This document shows positions 46,941 to 57,651 of a DNA stretch of 64,000 nt, one piece after another. A program made the translations under genes and the position numbers. Each line of letters opens with the position of its first letter. The first letter of the stretch is position 1. Source of the DNA: Patiria pectinifera (lineage: Eukaryota; Echinodermata; Asteroidea; Valvatida; Asterinidae). Under the pieces are notes generated by a model. The model worked only from the letters and a program-made list of their open reading frames with translations, did no database searches and was not told the origin of the DNA. The stretch covers positions 3,185,281-3,249,280 of the forward strand of contig CM057144.1 in NCBI GenBank assembly GCA_029964075.1. The letters are read 5' to 3'.

Positions 46941-47196
46941 AACCTCACAACTTTAAAAGCTGTTACATAGAACTTTGGAGTGAGAACATTAATTTTACAC
47001 ATTGACAGCTTTGTTCTGCCAAGCTACAAAAAGTAAAGTTTATTTAACAGATTTTCATCCCTAAGTAATAGGCTTCTGGACCTTGACGATAAGTTGTACA
47101 GACCAACATTTTCTGAACTTTTCTTTCAAGAAAAGTAACCAAAAAAAAAAAGGAAGGGGATCCAGTTTTTAATTTCAGTGTTTTTTCCCTTTACAG

Positions 47197-47385
47197 ATGT
47201 CACCCGGACGGCGCTTCCCAGAGTCGAGGTCAGAGTTTAAGCAACCGATGTCAGAGGTCATACCCTCAGTGTCGAAGGCCGCGTCCCAGGAGCCACACAG
47301 GCCAGTTCTAAGTGACCTGTTAGAGCGAGTAAAAACATTGCGATCACAGACAAATGCGAAGCCGCTTTTCGCTTCCATCTTGACG
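47197..47385 (+). CDS. ICE1: ICE1 coding exon 12 (residues 2263-2325)
   Basis: Acceptor ccctttacag, donor TTGACG|gtaagt, 63 full codons. Starts disordered and enters the conserved C-terminal region at RPVLSDLLERVKTLRSQT followed by NAKPLFASILT. Confidence 0.88.
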
Positions 47386-47526
47386 GTAAGTAAGCAAATT
47401 CACTCAAGGCAAATTCGCACAACCCTAACAAACTAACTTAGGAAGTGACGTATCAAGAATTTTTTTTTAACCAAACGATCTCTCAGCTTTCATTAGAGTT
47501 TGAGTCCTACTGTGAATGGGATTATA

Positions 47527-47898
47527 AGGCCAAAAAAAAAAGTCTCCGGTTTGTGGTATGCGCGCGCGTCGCCGTAGCCATGCGCGTCGGCAAAATGAAA
47601 AAGTTTTTTTTTTCAATGAAAGATGATGTCTCAAAACCGCCAAACTCACTGGTTTGACTGGAATCCTGCTGCTGCACAATTTTAACGTGTTTTCAGATTG
47701 GGTTATGGTCGAGAATAAGCTTTATGTGGCCTCTCTGGACTCCCATATATTTGCACTAAGTTTAGTCGGGCACCATTTGCAGTCATCAGCACACATTTGA
47801 AGCAAAAAAATCAGGTAAAAAAAAAAAAAAAGCCGCGTCGCCGCACCACTTTTTGGGCAAGCTCCATACCAGAAACCGGAGACTTTTTTTCTTGGCCT
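47527..47898 (-). mobile_element. TIR element family D, copy 2, in ICE1 intron 12
   Basis: Near-identical to 15550-15928 in reverse orientation, including GCAGTCATCAGC and GGTTATGGTCGAGAATAAGC. Some non-coding frames span it. Confidence 0.8.
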
Positions 47899-48357
47899 AA
47901 CTTTATTTTTTTTTAACTTTGACTTGAAAATTAAGTACATTAAACTCTTGTTATCAAATTCGGATAACTCAAAACTGCATTTTTCTCGATTGCGCCTGTG
48001 TCCTGTTTGGTCTCCTCTTGCCAGGGATAAGTTTGCGCAATCGGCCAAAAAATACACTTGTGCTTGATGGATTGTATTCACGTTTTGGGAGGTTGTAAAT
48101 GTATAGTTGCTGATCCAGAAAATGTCAAAACCTCAAAGTGGTCGATGAATGACTTCAATTGTCCTCCGTGTGAAAACAACTTCTTGCAACTTTGCCTGGG
48201 TGCGATGTTTTTATCTGCAGCACACATCGTCAATGGATCATGATTGTTCAGCTAGTTCGATGTTTATTTGTGAGAAAATAACAATGGCGTCACAATCACC
48301 ATGATCACTTTAGTCATGCATGTACATTAAAGCATTTCAAAGAACGGCTTTCCTCGA

Positions 48358-48450
48358 GCTGCCATAGTGGCCTAGTGGATAGTGGATGAACTATTGATCA
48401 CAAGATCTGTGGTTCGAACCCATGTCCTTTTTCATAATATATGGTTGGGA
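48358..48450 (+). mobile_element. tRNA-like SINE head fragment in ICE1 intron 12
   Basis: A box-like TGGCCTAGTGG and B box GGTTCGAACCC, with no recognisable SINE body after it. Confidence 0.6.
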
Positions 48451-48646
48451 AGGAAATACACAACGAGAACCAAGTGTCTTCCATCCACACAGCGTGATAA
48501 ATATTCATGTTAGGGAACGTGATGTGATTGGTTAAAATACGGTGTATGCTGCAACAAAAATATGTTGCCCGGGTTTCGTGGGAGCACGGCTCGTTTGTAT
48601 TGCTCCTTCGTAATTCTTGCGATATTTTGTGTCTTTTTTTTTATAG

Positions 48647-48787
48647 TTCCTTGGCCAGCAGGCTATCAGTCTGATGCCAGCCATCCAAGCCAAGTGTCTG
48701 ACCAAGAACACGAGCACCAAACCGTTGCTCCTGCACCACGAAGAGGAGCTTGTAGCTGGTATCGTAGAGGGTGGTCTGCTGTCAAAG
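48647..48787 (+). CDS. ICE1: ICE1 coding exon 13 (residues 2326-2372)
   Basis: Acceptor tttttttatag, donor TCAAAG|gtaaaa, phase 0. Helical sequence FLGQQAISLMPAI and HHEEELVAGIVEGGLLSK. Confidence 0.86.
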
Positions 48788-49049
48788 GTAAAAAGAGTGT
48801 GTAGTACACCAATACAATAAGTCTTGGTACCAGACTGGATTTTATATTTTGTTCCTATAATTATATTCGCTCCCAAACGTGCAGCATCTCTTTGGAATTC
48901 CTTGCCTGGTGTTTGTTTCCCTCCAACCTATGATCTGTCCTGTTTTCAAGAGGAACGTTCCCCCGCCCCCGAGTGCCTACTCTCCTTTTCATTTCTCTTG
49001 TAGCCAATCATGAGAGGCTTTAACATTAATCTCACCTAAAGCTACAAAA

Positions 49050-49475
49050 TGCCTAAATGTTGGGACCATTATTTTTGTGAAGCTCTGCATGTAGCACTTT
49101 CAAATTCAAGGATATAAAAGCCCAATTTATAAGCTTTCTTTTAGTACAAGAATCACTCAAATCACTCATGTACTTTTCAAGTTACGGAATTTTAAACACA
49201 ATCTCCGTTTTAAGGTTCTGTCCATGGATCACAAAATGTTCAGTGTTCTTTCTGCAAAACAAAAACGAAAGTTTTTTTGTGATCCGTGGACAGAACTTTA
49301 AAACGGCGGTTGTGTTTAAAACTCCGTAACTTGAAAAGTACATGAGTGATTTGAATGTTTCTAGTACTAAAAGAAAGCTTACGAATTGGGCTTTCATATC
49401 CTAGATAAATGCTGCGTGCAGAACTTCACTAAAACAATGGTCCCGACATTTGGGTTTCTTTTTACTCACCCTGTA
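49050..49475. mobile_element. Foldback family K, copy 3, near-complete palindrome, in ICE1 intron 13
   Basis: Mirrored pairs about a centre near 49255: CATGTACTTTTCAAGTTACG / CGTAACTTGAAAAGTACATG, GTTCTGTCCATGGATCACA / TGTGATCCGTGGACAGAAC, and AAGCCCAATTTATAAGC / GCTTACGAATTGGGCTT. Confidence 0.82.
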
Positions 49476-49734
49476 GTAGTAAACTGTAGAATACAGTACT
49501 TCAGCATTTAAGTGGGCACAGCACTCATAGTATTTTCTAGTATTTGGTACCTGCATACATAATTTTTGTAGTGCCTTGTAGTATGTGGTACTTCACCCCA
49601 CATGAACTCTTTGGGGTTAGGGTTTAGCCTTGTTCAGGGCAAATATGCATAACAGAAAAAAAAATTATGAAGACAATTTCTTCTGCAAGTGTAATTAAAT
49701 TCTTAAATCATTTTCAACCTGTCCTTGTTAACAG

Positions 49735-49870
49735 AAATCGAACACGTCGATGCTGTTGGCTTGTCTCTGTCGCGGAGTCCGGAGTCCGCCAAGTTCGACC
49801 AGCGCCACGCCTGCCGTTGTAGTCGGAGCGTCCTTCTGCCGAGTCGTTGCCGCTCTCTGCAGAAAGATGG
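49735..49870 (+). CDS. ICE1: ICE1 coding exon 14 (residues 2373-2418)
   Basis: Acceptor ccttgttaacag, donor AAGATGG|gtatgg. Encodes SMLLACLCRGVRSP and FCRVVAALCRKMG, matching the ALCRKLGLLERTRILCY block of vertebrate ICE1 as continued in exon 15. Confidence 0.88.
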
Positions 49871-50125
49871 GTATGGAACGCAGTGTTTAACTTCAGGGTT
49901 AAAAGGCATACAAGATCTATTCATGCATTGTTTTGTTTCCAGTAATAACAAAACTCAAAATCCAAAAGAAGAATGTTCACAACCTAGCCTGTTGTAGTTT
50001 CAGCTCTGGGCACCCGGTCCCGAAGCACAGCCTTATCCTGCAGTTTTACCTGGATTGTTTGCGATGTGCTTGTACTTAATTTGTATAAAATATTTTTCTT
50101 AATTTTCTCTAAATACCCTTTCCAG

Positions 50126-50241
50126 GCTTGATCGATCGAGTGCGGATATTTTGCTACGACTTGCTACGGGAGGGTTTCCCTAACGTGGAGGAGTTGTTGC
50201 TGAACGTGGCAGTGACATGGCCGACTGTCCTGAGAAGAAAG
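50126..50241 (+). CDS. ICE1: ICE1 coding exon 15 (residues 2418-2456)
   Basis: Acceptor ccctttccag, donor AGAAAG|gtaccg. Encodes LIDRVRIFCYDLLREGFPN and LNVAVTWPTVL, one of the best matches to the ICE1 C-terminal region (RILCYSLLKEDFP and IANMW in vertebrates, from memory). Confidence 0.9.
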
Positions 50242-50473
50242 GTACCGAATCAATGTGGTGTTGGCATGAATGCGGTGTGTGCTAATCCCGTGGCCTGCAA
50301 ACGGGAAACACTGAACAGGCACGCTGCGTCCCTGTACATTGGTGTTTGCTGTGAAATGTCTGGTTTTGACAGAACATGTCAATAATTGGCCATTTGTTCA
50401 CAGGAATGTGATGTTGTATCATAAATGCAGATTAAAAAACCGAAACAAAGACTTCACTGGATTGAAAATGTTG

Positions 50474-50775
50474 AGTGCTGTGGCCTCGTGGCCTGGAGCA
50501 CAGAACTCATAATCTGTGGGTTAATGTACAGGTTGTGGGTTCGAGTCCAGCCTGGGGTCATGGTGCGTGTGCCCTTTGGCGAGGCACTTTGTCACTCATT
50601 GCTTCTCTCAACCCAGGAGTAAAAGGGTACCTGTGAGGGCAGAGGTGGTTATTGTTATTGATTGTAGCTGCCAAAATGTAGGCATTCCCCATAGGGAGCG
50701 GAGATTGTCTTTGGATAAAAATGACGTAGACCCTTGAGAACTACTTCTTGTGGATATTTGTGCTTTATAAATACG
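50474..50775 (+). mobile_element. tRNA-derived SINE in ICE1 intron 15
   Basis: Head GCTGTGGCCTCGTGGCC (A box-like) and B box GGTTCGAGTCC, then the shared body TTGCTTCTCTCAACCCAGG and AAAGGGTACC. The tail is GTGCTTTATAAATA. Confidence 0.75.
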
Positions 50776-50816
50776 TATTTTGTATCTGATATTTTCAATT
50801 GATATATTTTCTACAG

Positions 50817-50912
50817 GAGGGTTCATCTTCGCCAATCCTCGCTGCCATGGAGATAGTTGCCATGCAACGCTTGGTCCTCGCCGCATCTCCTCAAAATCTA
50901 CAAGCTCAAGAG
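50817..50912 (+). CDS. ICE1: ICE1 coding exon 16 (residues 2457-2488)
   Basis: Acceptor tattttctacag, donor CAAGAG|gtatac, 32 full codons. Encodes SPILAAMEIVAMQRLVLAA, aligning with the AMQLVARQRA stretch of vertebrate ICE1. Confidence 0.86.
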
Positions 50913-51116
50913 GTATACTGACGCGCAGTGGGAACTTTGTAATGAAAATAATGCCAAATATACAAATTTACTTTCAAAAGTTTCAAATTTCAAATTGTCA
51001 ACCCCGAAACCTGGTGTGTCCCAACATACGTGAGCTGTTTTTTTAAATAAAAATGGATTCTAAAAAAGGAAATCAAACCTATACATAAGAAACACATCAA
51101 TTATTACCTGCTTTTT

Positions 51117-51400
51117 GCGAGTGTGGCCTAGTGGTTAGGGTTCGTGACTCATGATCAGAGGGTCAGGGGTTCGAATCCAGCTGCTGGCCATATGTTGTGT
51201 CCTTGGGCAAGCCACTTCACCCCCACTTGCCTCTCTCCACCCAGGAGTATAAATGGGTACCGGCATTAGCTGGGGAGTAACCTGTGATGGACTGGCATCC
51301 CATCCAGGGGGAGTAGAAATACTCTCAGTCGTTTCATGCTACTGAAACCGGAGATAAACGCCGGCCTGATGGGCCACATTGTCTCGTGACGGACTTTTCA
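51117..51400 (+). mobile_element. tRNA-derived SINE in ICE1 intron 16
   Basis: A box TGGCCTAGTGG and B box GGTTCGAATCC are intact. The body is CCTTGGGCAAGCCACTTCAC, CTCTCCACCCAGGAGTATAA, GATGGACTGGCATCCCATCC. Confidence 0.85.
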
Positions 51401-51519
51401 TTTGTTTTAATTCTGTTTGCTGGTCCCAAAGGGCCAATCTAGTGTCCTCCTTTCATCCTGACTGACTGACTGATGGACTGAATCACTGATTGTCACATGT
51501 GACAACGCCTGGTCGGTGA

Positions 51520-51610
51520 AGAGAGCCGGGCAGTGCAATCATACAGGATTACCCAATTATAGACTAAATCGGGCCCATTGTACAGACGAGATGCATGAAA
51601 AGACTTGCTA
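51520..51610. repeat. Interspersed repeat fragment shared with 54388-54495
   Basis: Both hold GAGCCGGGCAGT, TACAGGATTACCCA or TATAGGACTACCCA, and GACRAGATGCATGAAAAG. Function unknown. Confidence 0.6.
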
Positions 51611-51843
51611 TGAATGACCATTCAAAATCAATTGAATAGAACAGCACTTCCACACTAATGCTAAAAATAGAAGTTAAAAATCTTGCAAGTACCTAGATTT
51701 CAGACAAGCATAGCGTCCACGGCAAAAAAAATATAGCCATTTTTTTTTCTTCATATTTTTACCTGATGGAGGAAGCTTAAATTTTGTTCGCAAGTTTTAG
51801 AAATGATTAAGTCAGTGGGCCAGCGATGTGTTCACCGAAAATA

Positions 51844-52049
51844 AATGGACCGATCCAGTAAGCACCGCCCCATGGTGTTCTGACCAATCACAGCCGTGAT
51901 TTACGTCCGACGACGTGCGTTCGCAAAAGTCCGACATGCGTGCACGCGCGTATGATGCGTGCGGCAGGAAAATGCAGTGTGGCATTGGAGAGGAGCACGT
52001 GTTAATTTGCCCAGTGCGCAGTGGGCGGGGCTTACTGGATCGGTCCATT
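51844..52049. mobile_element. 206-bp MITE with about 27-bp TIRs in ICE1 intron 16
   Basis: Left end AATGGACCGATCCAGTAAGC and its exact complement at the right end; the match then continues as ACCGCCC against CCCGCCC with one mismatch. The interior holds GACCAATCACAGCCGTGAT. Confidence 0.85.
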
Positions 52050-52285
52050 GCAGATCCATCCTTTTTTGTTGTAAAAATCCTGTACTAACTTCTGGTGGGA
52101 ATGATTACGGGAGCGTTTGCAACACAGCTTCTATGTGAATGTATGCAGCTAAGTGTGCATGCATGCGTGCGCATGATTGTTTGAAAGTTTGTCTGACATC
52201 CTGGGAATGCCCGCATACGACCCAGAGCAAAAGGGATGTCATTAGTGCGGACTGCTATTGTGTGCCTTGTCCTGTTTCCCGTCAG

Positions 52286-52409
52286 ATAATACACTACTTA
52301 AGCGAGATCTGTGGCTGGGGGATACCGGATGGAAACCTGCCAATCGTCCGCTGTCGCCAACTCGTCGCATCTATACAAGACACCAACGTCACCAAGCTGT
52401 TCAATACAG
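52286..52409 (+). CDS. ICE1: ICE1 coding exon 17 (residues 2489-2530)
   Basis: Acceptor tttcccgtcag, donor ATACAG|gtatgt. Encodes IIHYLSEICGWG and CRQLVASIQDTNVTKLFNT; the helical C-terminal region continues. Confidence 0.87.
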
Positions 52410-52766
52410 GTATGTTATAGGCTTTAGTGGGATATAATGTCGGTAAGTCATGTCACAGTGACTCGCCTTACAGTTTCTCCACCCATCTTTGGTACAAGTT
52501 ATAACATGTAAGGAAACTAATAATCTTTCCAAATAAACTCTTTTGGCACATATCATGAACCTTTTTCTCTTCCTTGAAAACAAAAACACAATAACACTAG
52601 CATTTTGCATGTGAAAACAAGATGCCAAAAGAACTACCTAAAATCCATTATTTTATCCCCCAACTTTTTTTTAATCAAAAACAGAAACTACATTTTGCCA
52701 TATTCAATCTCACTGACGCACTAATCAATGAAAGGTCTTGTTGCCCTCTTTAATTTGATACCACAA

Positions 52767-53288
52767 TTAAAGGGAATATACATCATTTGCTTTTGCTGTA
52801 ATTTTCAGAAATGGATGGAATTAGGGGGTTGGAAATATATAGCAAATATAGTTACACTGACTTTTTTGAGGTTTTGGGTTCGAAAATGCTATAAAAACCA
52901 AGAAAAACAATCATTTTCCTGTAGTCTGGTTCCCTGACTCCATTTAAGAAGAAACAGAGCAGTTTACATACATTGGGGAATTGTAAGGTCAGGGAACCAG
53001 TCTAGCTGGCTTGTACCCGTTCATAGGTGTGTACTCGATTGCAAACAAGTGCGATGGTCAACTGGGGCCAGTATTTGAAAAAAAGCCAGTTTTTTCCAAC
53101 GCTGGTCGGCCGATCAGTGTTGGAAATTGATACAAAAATACCACTTTTCTTGAAAATGACAGTATACCAGGTGCCATGATTTTACAGGATGCTTTACACT
53201 GTCATTCACTAACAGTCCAGCAAGGTATTTCAAAATGATTTGGTAGTTTTATTTTTTGATGTTTGCAAATGTTGTATTTTCCCTTTAA
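52767..53288 (+). mobile_element. TTAA-flanked MITE family A, copy 4, in ICE1 intron 17
   Basis: Best-preserved copy: TTAAAGGGAATATACATCAT at the left, ATGTTGTATTTTCCCTTTAA at the right, 522 bp. Internal CTGGTTCCCTGACTC and GTCAGGGAACCAG form a second, sub-terminal inverted pair. Confidence 0.88.
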
Positions 53289-53344
53289 GGTTGCGATGCT
53301 TGTAGTTCTGAAGATTTCATAGATTTTCCACTTTTCAGCCTTTT

Positions 53345-53640
53345 TTATATGGCACGTATTGTCTAGCGGTAGAGCACATGATCATGAGGTTGTGGGTTCG
53401 AGCCCCGGCGTGGCCATGCGTGTTGTGCCCATGAATAAGGCCCTTTACCTCAATTACTCCTCTCAACCCAGGTGTTAAATGGGTACCGGCATTAATCAAT
53501 GTTGGGAAGGTAACAGACTCGCTGTGGAGGAGGTGTGGCGATCCCCCCACAGCAGCATATGAGTCTGGCCCAATCGCTAATGAAAGAGAGATGGGCGCTC
53601 TGCTCCTGTGGACGCAGGTTCGTCCCCTTTACCTTTAGCC
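53345..53640 (+). mobile_element. tRNA-derived SINE, copy in ICE1 intron 17
   Basis: The tRNA-like head has GTCTAGCGGTAGAGCA and B box GGTTCGAGCCC. The body is CTCTCAACCCAGGTGTTAAA and TGGGTACCGG. Opposite orientation to the intron 4 copy. Confidence 0.82.
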
Positions 53641-53694
53641 GTGTCCACTTTCCCGTGGAATTGTTCTATAATTATTGATTTAATTTTTTTTCAG

Positions 53695-53970
53695 GATCTC
53701 CAACTCAAGCCCTGACCCCAAAGTCCTACGAAATTGTGAAGGCCCTGGAATTGCTGGCTTACCACCTGGGCTGGCAGTGGACCAACAATCGTCTCATTAG
53801 GGAAAAACTCTGGCCGATCCTCAAGGCCTGGAGCCACCAAGTGCAAGCCGCCCATGCAGCAACCGGTCCCCAAACCGGATCAGGCCAGAACAAACCGGTG
53901 CAAACCAGAATCGGCCACTGTGTGCAGTCGCCCGCTGATGCCTCTGCCTGTGCTGCTATGAAAGTTATCG
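53695..53970 (+). CDS. ICE1: ICE1 coding exon 18 (residues 2530-2622)
   Basis: Acceptor ttttttttcag, donor TTATCG|gtgggt. Encodes YEIVKALELLAYHLGWQWT, NNRLIREKLWPILKAW and ACAAMKVIG. These correspond to the IFAIDLL...WIW, ISKELWPVMDKW and ASILRLIG blocks recalled from vertebrate ICE1. A Gln/Thr-rich insert (about residues 2575-2605) looks lineage-specific. Confidence 0.92.
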
Positions 53971-54387
53971 GTGGGTTGTCTGATCTCTCTACAGCGTTTT
54001 TTTCTTATTCAAATTGTCCATTGGGCATATCAAATCCTTAAGGCTTATGAATTACAAATTAGAACTCCTAATAAAGTTATTTGCCTGCAAATTTGTTATT
54101 TTAAATGTGGAAAATAACACCAGGCCGTCTTGAAAACCATATCACTTTAAAACAAAAACAAAAAAAACCTCATAATTTTTATTTTTTTCCCATTAAAAGC
54201 TACAAAATACCTTGTCAGAAGTTTTGTAAACTATTATTGTAATTTTACTTGAGGTTGCACAGATTTGGTTCTTGCACAAAAAAATATACATTATATGCAC
54301 AATATGTTTTCATATTGGATATTTGCATCGAAGTAGTAAGTTTACTTTTTTGCTGGCGCCCTCGTTGTACCAAAGTCACCAACTGAC

Positions 54388-54495
54388 TGTTGCTTGTGAG
54401 CCGGGCAGTCCTGTTGTATAGGACTACCCAGTAACACTAATATATGGGTCAAATCTGGCCCATCGTGTGTAGACAAGATGCATGAAAAGCAGGGG
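54388..54495. repeat. Interspersed repeat fragment shared with 51520-51610
   Basis: Second copy of the same element, in ICE1 intron 18. Confidence 0.6.
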
Positions 54496-55237
54496 CGAGA
54501 TTTCTCTGGATTTGTTTCAGAATTTTCGGAAAGTTGGTGAGCTGTCTTCCTAATTCTAGATTTCCAGCGTTTTCTGTTTCATCGTGCAATGAATTGCAAA
54601 AATTGCCAAACTTTCTTCCCGTTTTTGTTGCCTTTAAACATGTACGTGTGCATGCATAAAAAAATGTGTGTAATAATTTTAATGTTTATTATAAGCATGG
54701 TACTTATAGTTACATAAAATGTAAAGTACGGTACATAAAATGTACATGTATGCACACATACATAATATCGTTGTGTCTGTGCAGCAAGGGCGTATTTCCT
54801 AAAATGGCGTGTGACATCATGTAGGTGAAACATGAGTTTTCATTGTCAAAAGGTTGTATCTCGCTTAAAATAAACAGGATGTACACACAAAGTCAATGGA
54901 CGTCACGATACGTGAGATACGACCTTGTTGCACAGAGCGTATTCGCGCGAGAGACGACTTTGTTGCAGAATCGAGTTACGACCTTGTTGCACTGACCCGA
55001 TGATATGTACACATGCATGTACATAATAATTGTACATGCATGTACATACAATAATACATGCATGATATACATGTCAACCGAAGTTTGTGGATTTTTCATT
55101 GATGTCAGATCTCACCCCTGGAAAAAAGTTCCAGTGAAAAGGTATTCTGAACCAATGGAATAAAATGTCTGCAGGCTGTGGGGAGCAGCTTTACAAGGCT
55201 TACGCTTACCTCGTCTTTTTTACTGAACATTTTTCAG

Positions 55238-55333
55238 GAGATGTTGCTGGTTTAGGACTGGACAGTCACAAAGAGTCTGTGTGCGAACTACTCAAGATGT
55301 TGGCGGCCGTCTTACAACAACCCTCGGCCAGTG
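55238..55333 (+). CDS. ICE1: ICE1 coding exon 19 (residues 2622-2654)
   Basis: Acceptor catttttcag, donor CAGTG|gtaagt. Encodes DVAGLGLDSHKESVCELLKM and LAAVLQQP, aligned with the GRLGQLGL...VIGMFIQH block of vertebrate ICE1. Confidence 0.88.
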
Positions 55334-56168
55334 GTAAGTGTTGATTAGAAAAATACGCAGGGCTACACCGTGGACTCCGTACATGAACAGTAGGTGGGGC
55401 TTCGTGAAGACTCGTTCGAGCTCCGTGTGTGAGGGTTAGGTGATGTTTAGGTCCTCACCATTGTTGGTACTGATACAAACTTCTTCTTTTCTTGAAAACG
55501 ACAGCATACCAGGCTGAATGATTTTGCAGGATGTTTCGTACTGTTTTGTACATACAATATCAAGTGGTTTATTTCCTGAAATTTTTCGCAGTTTAATTTG
55601 TGAGTATTTGCAAATTATCCCACGTCTTTAATTTTGATTTTGGACAAGCTTGTAGCAACTTCACGCAAGTGTCAAATGCCATCGGCAATGCATATCCCTC
55701 CCAGTGGTCTCCCCCAACTCTCCCTTTGTAAACCATTGAGGGGGTACTTTAGTCTTGAGTATCACCCGTTATCCACGGAGCCAAGAGTCTCCTAAATAAC
55801 ATCTGATATGTCTAGACATGCAGATATATGCATTACTTTACTTTAAGCATTACTTTAGTTTACTAAATCGTGATGTCACTTCATTCCCAAATCAGGACTA
55901 AATGGTTTGATTGGTCAATTCGAAAACAGTGTTTGTTATGCAACAACAGCCGGGCGCATTATCGCATAACTTGATACAGAGTGCGTGACACAGGTTTTTT
56001 TATCCATTGTCTATGGCGTGCAACTGGTGAATGACCGAAGACCCGATATAGAAAGCGCTCACTGATTGGTCAAAATCTAGGTGGTCAAGAGGCGGTTGTC
56101 TTGCCTAATTAATCAGCGAATCTGCTCACATATCAAAAACCTTGGCATTCGCTGTGGTCTATTGCTTA

Positions 56169-56440
56169 GGCCAAGTTCGGGCAAGGACCATTAGTCGACT
56201 AGTGGTTGATTTGTGACGTACCTGCGCACTGATAGCAACTTGCGAACGTCTCTAGTCAAACGCTGGTTAAAATGTCATGCGTGCGGCTATTGGTTACCAG
56301 CGAAGCAACCAGCCCCAGTAGGCTGGTTCCAAATAGTCGACTAGCGTAGTCAACCACCGTCGACTAGACAGAGTTCGGGCAAGCGTTAGTCGAACTATGG
56401 TTAACAATTGGTCAACTATAGTCCTTGCGCAAACTTGGCC
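56169..56440. mobile_element. TIR element family E, full copy, in ICE1 intron 19
   Basis: Ends GGCCAAGTTCGGGCAAGGAC and a complementary GTCCTTGCGCAAACTTGGCC. The interior carries several TAGTCGACTA-like palindromes. Confidence 0.82.
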
Positions 56441-56553
56441 ATAGACTAGGGGTACTTATGCACGGCGCCCATATCACTCGGGCCACTATTTCAAGTCACT
56501 GTGTCTGTCAAGTAATCAACCATCCATTTTTGAATTGTTTCAACTTGTTGTAG

Positions 56554-56741
56554 TTCCCTGGACAGTGCAGGTTTTCACCGCGGAAGCCGTTCTCTGCTTG
56601 TCGCCTAGCAACCCGACCTTTGCCCTGGAGGTCACCCAGAAGTGGAGGCGGCAGGCCCAGTTTGCGCCCCCGATGAGGATCGAGGACAAGCTGTGCATGT
56701 TGGAAAAGGTCGTTGGTGCTATCCACAGTGTTTCAAAGTAG
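56554..56741 (+). CDS. ICE1: ICE1 coding exon 20, terminal, with stop TAG (residues 2654-2715)
   Basis: Acceptor acttgttgtag. Encodes VPWTVQVFTAEAVLCLSPSN and VTQKWRRQ, then an ILE-rich final helix and TAG at 56739. The LSPSNP...WRR signature is the strongest single identifier of ICE1 in the window. Confidence 0.93.
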
Positions 56742-57119
56742 GGACGTTAAGGCCCTACCACGGGACAGACCCGACCAGTCCCAGCAATAGTTGGGCAAGT
56801 AGTTGGGATACCATGGTTGGGGCGTCAGGCTGGTTCCCACCTCCTATTAGAAGCGATAACATAGGAATCCGGAACCAGTCTACTCGGACAATGCAAAATT
56901 ACAGCTTTTTGGGTGCAGATGACCAAAACATAGAAAAACTAAATATTTGTGAAAATGACAAATACAAGTTGAAGATTTGTTAGGACAAAAACAACATGAA
57001 TTTGTTGAAAAGTAAAGACAGTACGTTTTTGCAGACCAGATATATTTCACAAATGTATGTAAGAATTCATACACCAAGGTATTGGCTGGTGTGCATATAT
57101 CCTTATTGCGAAGCTGGAG

Positions 57120-57590
57120 TAAAAGTCTGATGCCACATTCCATGATATAGCAGTAGCATGACTGAAAGTTTTGGAACCAGACTATCAAAAGTCTGGTGCC
57201 AAATTGTTTATAAACACAGCTGAAAGCCTAGGAACCAGACCATCTTTATGGCAACGATTATGTCAAAGTTTGTCAATTTTGTCAGCGTTCCTTTGAAGTA
57301 AAAGTCTGATGCCACATTGTGTGAATGTAGCAGGAGCAGATTAAAAGTCTGGGAACCAGACCATCCGAATGTCTGGTGCCAAATTAATATGAACACGGCA
57401 TTACCATGACTGAAAGTCTGTGAACCAGACCATCCAAATGTCTGGTGCCAGATTATTATGAACACAGCATTACTATGACTGAAAGTCTGGGAACCAGACC
57501 ATCCAAATGTCTGGTGCCAGATTATGATGAACACAGCATTACCATGACTGAAAGTCTGGGAACCAGACCAGTTCTTGGCCCACGATTATG
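57120..57590. repeat. 69-bp tandem repeat just downstream of ICE1
   Basis: GTCTGGTGCC recurs at 57371, 57440 and 57509, 69 bp apart, with more diverged units before. Each unit also holds GGAACCAGACCATC. Confidence 0.88.
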
Positions 57591-57651
57591 TCAAAGTTTG
57601 TACGTCCATTGTGCCTCAGTTCCCTAGTTTATTTCATCCAGTTGCCGTTGG

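Larger units (their letters stand above)
30033..56741 (+). other. ICE1: ICE1 gene span: little elongation complex subunit 1, 20 coding exons
   Basis: The spliced product is predicted at 2715 residues (human ICE1 is about 2270). Known role of the family: ICE1 scaffolds the little elongation complex with ICE2 and ELL in the nucleus (Cajal and histone locus bodies) and promotes Pol II transcription of snRNA genes. Seen here: an N-terminal Cys motif and coiled coil (residues about 30-255), a very long disordered middle (330-2262), and a helical C-terminal region (about 2290-2715). The last exon reads VPWTVQVF...LSPSNP...KWRRQ, which matches the recalled human ICE1 C-terminus (IPWGIQLA...LSPSNP...AWRRE), and the order of upstream blocks also agrees. 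All 19 junctions keep frame. An in-frame TAG at 30015 precedes the ATG. UTRs and promoter were not resolved. Identification is by remembered family similarity, not by a search. Confidence 0.9.

Noticed and set aside
52767-53288. Assigning MITE A to piggyBac because of TTAA
   Set aside because: Ends are AGGG rather than CCC-type, closer to Kolobok/T2; without a transposase the superfamily stays provisional.
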